Origin: Siderastrea radians
Taxonomy: Eukaryota > Cnidaria > Anthozoa > Scleractinia > Rhizangiidae
Length of the DNA stretch: 64,000 nucleotides
Direction of reading: 5' to 3'
Assembly: GCA_964017195.1 (NCBI GenBank)
Contig: OZ024890.1
Location: 18,537,201-18,601,200 of the forward strand
The translations under genes were made by a program, and so were the position numbers. The notes under the pieces were generated by a model, which had not been told where the DNA came from, did no database searches, and was given only the letters and a program-made list of their open reading frames with translations. Positions 22,501 through 31,500 of the stretch are shown here, in pieces; position 1 is the stretch's first letter, and each line of letters opens with the position of its first letter.

Positions 22501-25500
22501 CAAGCGTGATCGATCACAGGGTTACAGATATACCCTGTAAACACACTTGACATCTTGCGTACACTACTACTTAGTATTACTGTCGCATAGATTCATACGC
22601 TAAAGAGATGATTCTAGCTGCAGCTCACATATATGCACCACTAATGTAATCAATATAAAACACAGCCCTACCATTTTACTGGTCACGGTACCCCAGTACC
22701 TCATGTGATTCTTGCACGTGTCTTGTTGTGCCACTGGAAGGCTAGCCTCTTGAAGAACTGAAGCTCCCGGACGATTGTAGCCAGTTCTACCCCACCCTTA
22801 AAAAGTAAATCTGTGTTAAGAAGGAAGGCAAGCATTATTTGGAATGAGCAGCAATTTAAAGTAATTTTGATCACAAACTTACCAGTTATTGAGCAGTATT
22901 TTCCAGCAGATACGCTTTGTCCTTGTTTCGGAAGGCAAACCAAAGCCACGGCCTTGTTTAGAATTGCTGGACGATCCAACTCCAAAAGAGCTTGAAAATG
23001 AAAGAAACGCATAAACTGTTTAAGCATAAGTGAGTAATTTTATGAACGTTTCAAGAACAGTTTGGTTATTTTGGCTTCCTGTAATTGTGCCAGTAGCAAT
23101 CTCGTGGCCAGAGCCCGCAGGTTTCTTACTTAGCGCAGGATCCTATGTATGGTTACCAGACTTTGGAGACAGACTCTGTGATAAGAGACTCTTAGATAAT
23201 CAAGAAAAATATTTTTTTTTGATTGGCTGCTCTTGAACTTTTGATATTGCTCGTAAAAACGAGCGGTCAATGAAAAAGTCATTTCTTTAGGATTACTCGA
23301 GAGTCTCGCCAGACTACTATCCGCTGACCGAAAAGCACGCTGACTCTGGGTACGAGACTTTGCAGAAGAAATGAGAATGCAAATGAAAGGAACAATGGCG
23401 GTAAATAATTTACAATAGTATCCCTTTAGAACCATTTTCTTTTGCATTTTTCACTGACATCAACTTTTTATAATTACATTTTTAATTTTCTTTTATTGAA
23501 ACCGAAACCCACCCCCTCTCCGGCCCCAGGTCCTTAACATTTATTTCTGGAGCGCCATTGAAGGAGCAAAAAGTCTCTGAAAATGAGGTTGTCTTGAAAT
23601 CTTTAAAAATAACTTGTAGGCATATACTTATCAGTAAACCATTCGCTGATCAAGGAGATCGTAGGGTATTTCTGTAATCAGAATAATGAACGGTTTTTAT
23701 ATTACTTACCCACATCATTATTGACCGTTGCGCGTTGATAATATGGATGCACAATTACTCTCTTCACCGAGAAAAACTGTTCACTGCCTTCACGCCTTCG
23801 AACATCGTGCTCCCCTAAAAAGAACATAGGATCATTTGAAATCCAAAGAAGAATTTACGATTTCTAAAATTTTTACTGATTGAAGTTCCTGAACACAAGG
23901 AAGGAAATTGAATCCATGAATTTTTAAGTGCGAAAATGTGACATCGTAGGGGTAAAAAAATGTTTTTTTAAGTGATATTGTGGCTTCTCAATATTTTGCA
24001 CTCTACCTTCCCCCTCCCTCGTTTTTACCCCGACGCCCTCCTTGTGAGCAAATCAAGATTTGTTTCGCCACTGAATGCTTGGTAGAAGTTAAAGTTCATT
24101 TATTTATGAACCTGTGGTTAATGCTAGTTGTTGCTGATTGAAGCAGAACTTTTTAGAGGTCTTTTATCAATTAAGTTATCCACCTAAAACAACAGCACAA
24201 CTTAAGACTTCTTTGGAAATATCTGCATTTTGCACGTACCTAAGGTAATTCGATAGCCTGGGTTATAGGAGCTTCCTCTAACACAGTGCGCAGCGGTGAG
24301 TACCCAGCGAGGTGCAACCAGAGAGCCCCCACATTTGTGAGCCCCGTGCAGTGTCATCCGAGCCTGCCATGGCCAACTGTTCTTGACAGCAGTCTTACCG
24401 TTAACAACACGTCCAGGGGAGCCATAATGCCTTACGCCACAGTTACCACCTGTAAATGGAGTGTCCGCAGAAAAGGGTCAATTAAATCGTCATTGTGTGT
24501 TCGCATGTCGACCAAATTCAAGTGTCCTCATCAAAGTTTAAATCAAACGGAGACAAGGGCTACGGTACGTACACTCAGTGCAACATGGTGAGCCGAAATA
24601 AACCATGTGTTTACTACAGAAGCTGTTTAGCGTTTGTTGCACACATGCAACATCAATCTGCGCGTGTTTCAGGTCAATTTCTAAATATCTGTTTATTCGT
24701 GTTTGAGTCAGACTAGCTAATTCCACCCAAGGCTACGCTTTCGAAATAAGGCTGTGGAGTTCCTCATCAACGAACTCCCAAGAAATTAAACCAACTACCC
24801 AGATTATTCATTTATTCGATTCAAACTGGCCATAAATTACTTAGAAACCCCGTTATTCTTCTACATTAACAATCCTTGGGAAACGATTAGAAACCGCTCT
24901 TACTTGAAATAGTTGGCTTTATTGTTATGGGCTTTTTTGTCGTGGACGTTGGTCGTTCTGTTGAGGGAGTACGTCTCACGGTCGGTGGCCTGGGTTTAAC
25001 TGTCGGAGGCCTCGGTTTGACTGTTGGTGGCCTAGGACACAGTCCACAGCTTTTCTTGCAGTACACCCTCATGTATCGTGGATTTGAGCGGCAATAGCCT
25101 AGTCTAGACCAGTAATTACACTGATTGCTCTGATCTCTGCAAACGGATCCACCTGACGAGGAAAGAAAACGCAAAGCGACGGTAAGAATGGAAGAAAGTC
25201 AATCCACAATCAATCTGTTTTTAATTTTGGAGTCTCGGCTATGAAGGCCCTGAAACTGTGTCCATTCAAACGAAGCTACTGAGCAGTAGTTTCCTATTAT
25301 GCTGTTTATCAACATATTTAAAAATAACGTGACTTAAATTAACGCGAATTGAAGGGAAAATTACTCCCCAATAAAGGAAATTAACGCAAAAGACGGGGTA
25401 AAGTTTCAAAATGAGGAAAATTAACGCGATTAGCACAAAGCAACGCCTTGTGGTCACAACTGGAACAAATTTATTTCTAACTGAATATAAAGATCATGAT

Positions 25501-28500
25501 CAAAACAGGTCTACAGGTGTGTGAGGCAATTTCTATACAGACAATGTGCGCTAAATTTTGCCTAAATGTAGGAAAGCTATTGTTTTGTGGATGTCAAGAA
25601 TGTCTGGACTGTATCCAGAATATGGGATTAAAATGATGGAAATTAAGGTCGCGGAAATTAACGCTCCACTTAATCAACAACGCGGAAATTAACGCTCACA
25701 GAAATTAAGGCGAATTTTTACAATTCGCGTTAAATTCATGGAGCGTTAATTTCCTATAATAAGGTATTACGCGAGAAGGATTCTAACGGTTTGAATCTGA
25801 GTTTGAGAGCCTGTTTAGGAATTGCAGCAGTGATTCTAACTTTTGTGTTTGTGGTTAAAAGCAGAAAGTGTCACTTTTCAAATGACACTGAGGAGTTGTT
25901 TAGGAGGTGCGTGGGGTCTTTTGCTATAACCTAAAGGATATGTCCATTGAAATGAAACTTCCTCACCTCCGGCTTAATTTCTTTCTTGTTTTCAAATGTA
26001 TCGTTCTCGTTTTAACCTGACATATTACGCGGGCTTATACTTTTTAATTGTTAAAGTAACATTTTCCCTGAATTCTTGGAGCGATTTTCAATTGAATGTC
26101 AGAAGTGATTTACGTTTGCTTTGCCTTTGCTTTACTCCGTGATGGGCTGAAAAACTCGCCCCATTTCCTTGGCAAGCTTTTTCCCGCGCATGACGCTAGT
26201 TACATGTATTTGTTCCCAAGTTCTGATTGGTTTATTGGGTTGTTTGCTTCTGTTGTGATTGGACTTACGACACTCAATTACAAACCGCTGACCTCACTTC
26301 ATTTCTTGAGTAGTACTTACATAATCCACAGCTTGCTTTACAGTATACGTGCATGTATCTCGGGTTACGCTGGCACTCTCTCCTTCCAGCCCAATCAGCA
26401 CAGTATCTGTTATAATCTCTGCAAGCTGTTAGCAACAAAAACACGGCCGGTTGCAAAGTTATCCAACATTGTTTGTAGGTATTAACTTGAAAATTTATCC
26501 TCGGGCATTGATACCGTATTAAGGCACTATACAGGAAACCAAAGTGTGCAAGCTCGCAAACTGGAAAACTTGGGAGGAAATAACAGAAAAAGGTGTGGAA
26601 AACGGCATTGTGTATTTGCTCCCCAACACAATTGCATTCCTGCAAATTTTTATACCTGAACTTACCGTGACATTGAACTGTTGTACATGTTCATACAAAC
26701 GTTGCATTGAGCGTTATGTTTGCACCAATAATTAGAAATGGCGGATGGAAATGACCAGCGAAACAACAAAATACGGTGGAACCTCGAATTAACGAAGTTC
26801 CAAGGGAATGAGGAAATTGGTTCGTTATATGAAGGTTCTTTTCCATGCATTACACTATCACTGGGCTGAAAAGTATCGTTCTTTATACCGAGGACTTCGT
26901 TCTAAAGAGGTTCGTTAAAGGAACTATGTCACGGTATTTTCATTCATTTTTTTGATCTGACAAAATTATTTTCTTATTGAAGGGAACCTCAAAATAATAG
27001 TTTTCTTATAAAGAAAAACACCAAAGAAGTGATAATGAACAAAAACTAAACAAGGATGGTTACGACTGAGGGAGATTAAGACGGACTTCGAATAACAAAC
27101 TTGAAAAAACTTGCCAATTTTTCAAGATGCGTTATCCGTGACGTAGCTCCTTTAAATCGAGGTTCCACTGTAGAAATGTGTTAAAATTAACACCTATACG
27201 ATGGAACCTGTACAAGTGCTGACAACTTATTCAAGCGATTTTAGCTATTTCATGTGGATTAATGGCCAATTAGACTAAAGAAACCACTAATGACTAGGGT
27301 AATTGGCGGAGATATTTGTGAAATGTATTTGCCGCCAAAATACGAATCTTAAGGAAGGGCAGCTTGAGCACAGCTGCCCACCCTCCTTAATATTTTTCTT
27401 GGGGAGAGGCAGGCTAAAGAAATGAATTTATTTACCAGTCTGTCTTCGTTTCCTTCTGAAAGGATCAGTTGAGCTGCATCCGTACATCTTGTTAGTCTGT
27501 TCAGCGTCCAGATTACTCAAAGCCTGGTATGGTTTCTTTCCATTCAAAGGCTGCAGAGCTCGTAAAGTTGGCTGGCCGTTTTTCGAGAACGCGTTGAACG
27601 GATAATGCATAATGGATCCATAGTCGTACGGCAAGCCGAGTGAGTCGATTTTATCTCTACCATACTTAGCGAACGCGCTTTCGTAACCTAGAACAAAACG
27701 GGAACGAAGAAATTACTTTACGATTGTAGGTTCAAAGTTCATTGAGCAATGGGCTTAATTTTACTCGAAAGTTAAACATTTGGGGTATTGAAATATATTG
27801 GTGTTATGCTTAAATGCAATTTTCGAGATGAATATTGTAGAAGCTGGTAGAATTTAATTAGTCGTTTTCTTTTGTTCCTGAACTTACAAAGCGATATGAA
27901 AAAGTAATAGTCCCTGATCGTACTAAATTGACGGAAAAGAAAAACGCCCCCTGCTATCAGAGGCTTGCCAACGAAGTGATGGGAAAACTGGCCGAGTAAA
28001 AACTTGCGACGAGGTGGAAGAGGACAACTACGCCCGCACATTTCAAAACGTTAACGTTCTCTCTGATACATGAAGGAAGGGGGCTTTTTTCAGTTTCGTG
28101 TTATCATGAACAAATAACTTACCAGGTAGTATGTTCTGCTTTTGCACCTGAACGTAACTATCTCTGTCTGGTCGACTTTGTTCATGCCAGAACCCAACAG
28201 CATGCCCAATCTCATGCACCATCACATGCTTGTACTCACAGCCAAACCCGACAGACAGGGACGTTTTGCCGCCAATACGGCCAACGTTACACCAACACCT
28301 AAAACATTACATAGTAAAGGTAAAGGCAAAGTTGCACACGAGCCAAGGACGCATACACGGCCGGAGCTTATCCCGGTTTCTGTAGCATGAAGTTACTGAG
28401 AGTATTGCTACTCCCTCCTGGATGGGATGCTAGTCCATCGCAGGGTTACACCCAGCAGTATGTCACCGGTACCCATTTATACACCTGGGTGGAGAAAGAC

Positions 28501-31500
28501 AATGTGGGGTAAAGTTTCTTGTCTGAGGAAACAACACGATGGCAGCAGGGACTGGGCCTCGACGCACCAACCTTCAGATCTGAAGTTCCAACGCGCAAAC
28601 CACTACACCACCCCTCCCCCACATACGTCATCAAAAGTCTTCTGCACAACTTCAAACGACATGAGCCGTTGTGGTTATGCTAAATTGTAACTGAGCTTAC
28701 CTCTCGCGCTATGGACTGACTCAAAGTGATCAAACTAATTTACAATTGCCTTTATTCTAGAGAAATACAGTTAAAAAGGTTTATAACACCTTACGGCTCA
28801 TCAATGGCCCCTTCGCTGGTTCGAGACTTCTCCTTTGCATCAACTGGATTTGTATCTCGGCAGTTCCAATTTTATCCGGGTTTAAACTTTAAGCCCCTAT
28901 TGTGATCAGCATCAGATTTCTCCTCATGATATCAGTGCATTATGACACATCTAAGTCATGGGAATTAAGGAAATGGTCACCAAAGATGAATTGAGTCACT
29001 GTTTCGACAAGTTCTCCCAACTAGTCCTCAATAAAATACATAGATACCAATAAGGAGAATTTGCATAATAACGCTGGGCCTATTGGCCATGATGGAAATG
29101 AACGCATGAAGACTAACTTACGTCGACTTGCTTCGGCTGGCCAAATTTTGGAAACCCTGTGCCGCACTGAATTGCATACGAAATTGCGCTGTATTGGAGA
29201 GAACGAAACCGAGAACTGAAGTCGCAGTCAATACAAGTGCAGTGGCCAAAACGAGTCGCACTTCATCCGTTTAAGTGTCCTTGACTATTGTTTCAGCACA
29301 TAAATACTGAATACATCGATGCTTAATTACATTGTTTCTATTTGTTACTAACCCCTTTTGTCTGAAGAACCACAAGTAATCTTTCTCAGATGTTCTCTTC
29401 ACGAATTTTATGCACGTTTTGCTTTCCCATTCTCTCATGGCTGACGCAATGGCATTCAACGCCTCGGGCATGTTCTCTGCAAATATGTTAGAAAAAATAT
29501 TCATTGATTTCACTACGTTACTATTTCTCCTTTATAACACAACTTTAGAGCATCGAAAACGATTCGCGTCTGCGTTGATTACTACACCGTCCCATCAAGA
29601 CTCGCGCCATTTTGTCAACCAGTTATCAGTAATTTATAAACTCACAGTTAACACGACTAAATGATCGAATACACGTCCAATTATCAAGAAACAAAGTAAA
29701 AGCGATATAAATTTCTAGTAAAAACTAATTATCGCGCATCAAAAACCCGATTAAGAACAAAACTAATGATAAAATCTAAAGACTACTGACAAGCTTTCAT
29801 ATGACGTTTTCAACCCATTATTGGAATCTAGACAGCGCAACGCACCTCCCCTGGAAGAGAGTTCTATGGCTAGGACGTAGCAACAGCACACACCCTTTCA
29901 CTAAGTGTTGTCTTAGCTCTCACCGGAGTGACGCTGAAGGGTAAACTGCTAGATGATCCAAGATTATACGATGAAGACTTGATACTAATTAACTGACTAG
30001 ATACTCTAAAGCTTGGCCATGAAGCGCTTCTAAGAAATTAATAAAACCTTATAATTATCGTGTCGTGCTTGCACGCACTTTACCTCGCTTGACACCGTCT
30101 ACATCTATTGGCTTTGAATTCTGATTGGTTCATTAGTTTGTTTGTGTCTAGAGGATTAGTCGGTGTGATTAGTTTGATTCTATTTTATGACACTCAACTG
30201 GAAAACGCTCTAATAAGAAACCGCATTTACTTACTCAAACTGCAGTCGATCTCGTACGGTATGATCGCATTCGGCCACCGAAGACGATTGTCCCCTCCTG
30301 CCGCTCGACTGGCGTTGCCTCTGACGTCACCATAAATATCGATATTCATGAGCTGTTCTTCAGTTAAATTGATATCTCCTTCAAACACGTTATCTGGCAG
30401 GGGTGGACTGGAAAAATCTGCAAAGTAAAAGAGGTTTTTCATTCGCGCTCAAATGCAATAAATACACTAATAGAGCACAAAATCCACATAAATGTTTAAA
30501 TGCATTCTACTACTAACCGTGAGGATTATTCGGAACTAAACTATCGATTTTCACACAGTTGGGTTACAATCGTGTCATTTGCCGAATTGATATTAGTGAC
30601 GGAAAACCGTCTTGAACGGGAAAGTCATCTTCAGACCAGGGCAAGGAAAAAAAACTCCTTGCGATTTTCGCGTCTAACATGAATTTTAAGACAGTTTTCC
30701 GTCTAAGACGAGTTTTCCGTCCAATTTTGCTATCGGTTTAGACCGAAAAATAGACGGAATTCCGTCTGTGACGAGTTTCCGTCTTCTAATATGAATTAAT
30801 CGTGGGGAAAATAGAAACCAGTAGACGTGGGCATGGCGCGCGCACTTATCATAGCGCTTAATGACGTCCTTCTGTTTTTGTATTACTGACAACAAAAGTG
30901 GATGATTATGACATGTCTGTTTGCGCGCGCAAAAAAAAAAGAACAGAAAAAAGGCAGACACGATTCAAGGCTATTGAGAGGCAAAAGAAATATTCATATT
31001 CTCGACGAAGGTAAAAACTACTGGTAGTCGAAACACTTTGATTGTTATGGAAGAAGGAGTGAACAAAGTTCAAGAGTTGTTAGGGCAACTTAAAGAACAT
31101 ATTGGAGAACTCATTCCTTCATTTGAGGAAACTGTGGAGCAACAGGCAGAAAAGTTAGCAAGTAAGCAGAGGAAAGAGCTGCGAAAGAAACTTAAGACTG
31201 AACAAGACGACGCCAATAACGAATGTAAAAAGATAAGACTTGAAACTGAGGAGATCATCAGAGACATTGGCAGAGTAACAAGAAAGGAAGCACAAGATAT
31301 CAGAAGCAAACATGGCGCAAACCTGAAGGCTATTGCACACAAAGAGAAGCTTATTAAGAACAGTGAAGAACTTGAAAATATCGCTCCAGAAACTACAAAT
31401 CATGATACTATGGTTGAAGTAAGTTATTTTAGTGAAATCCAACCCATGGAAGTATCTGAAAACCTGGTCTCGCATTCCTCCGTCTCGCCACAGTGCGCCA

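Noticed and set aside
24240..24904. Splitting the mosaic gene into separate astacin and serine-protease genes
   Set aside because: No terminal exon, polyadenylation signal in context, or new signal peptide is seen between exons 7 and 8, and phases match. The split stays possible only because many exons are symmetric phase 1.
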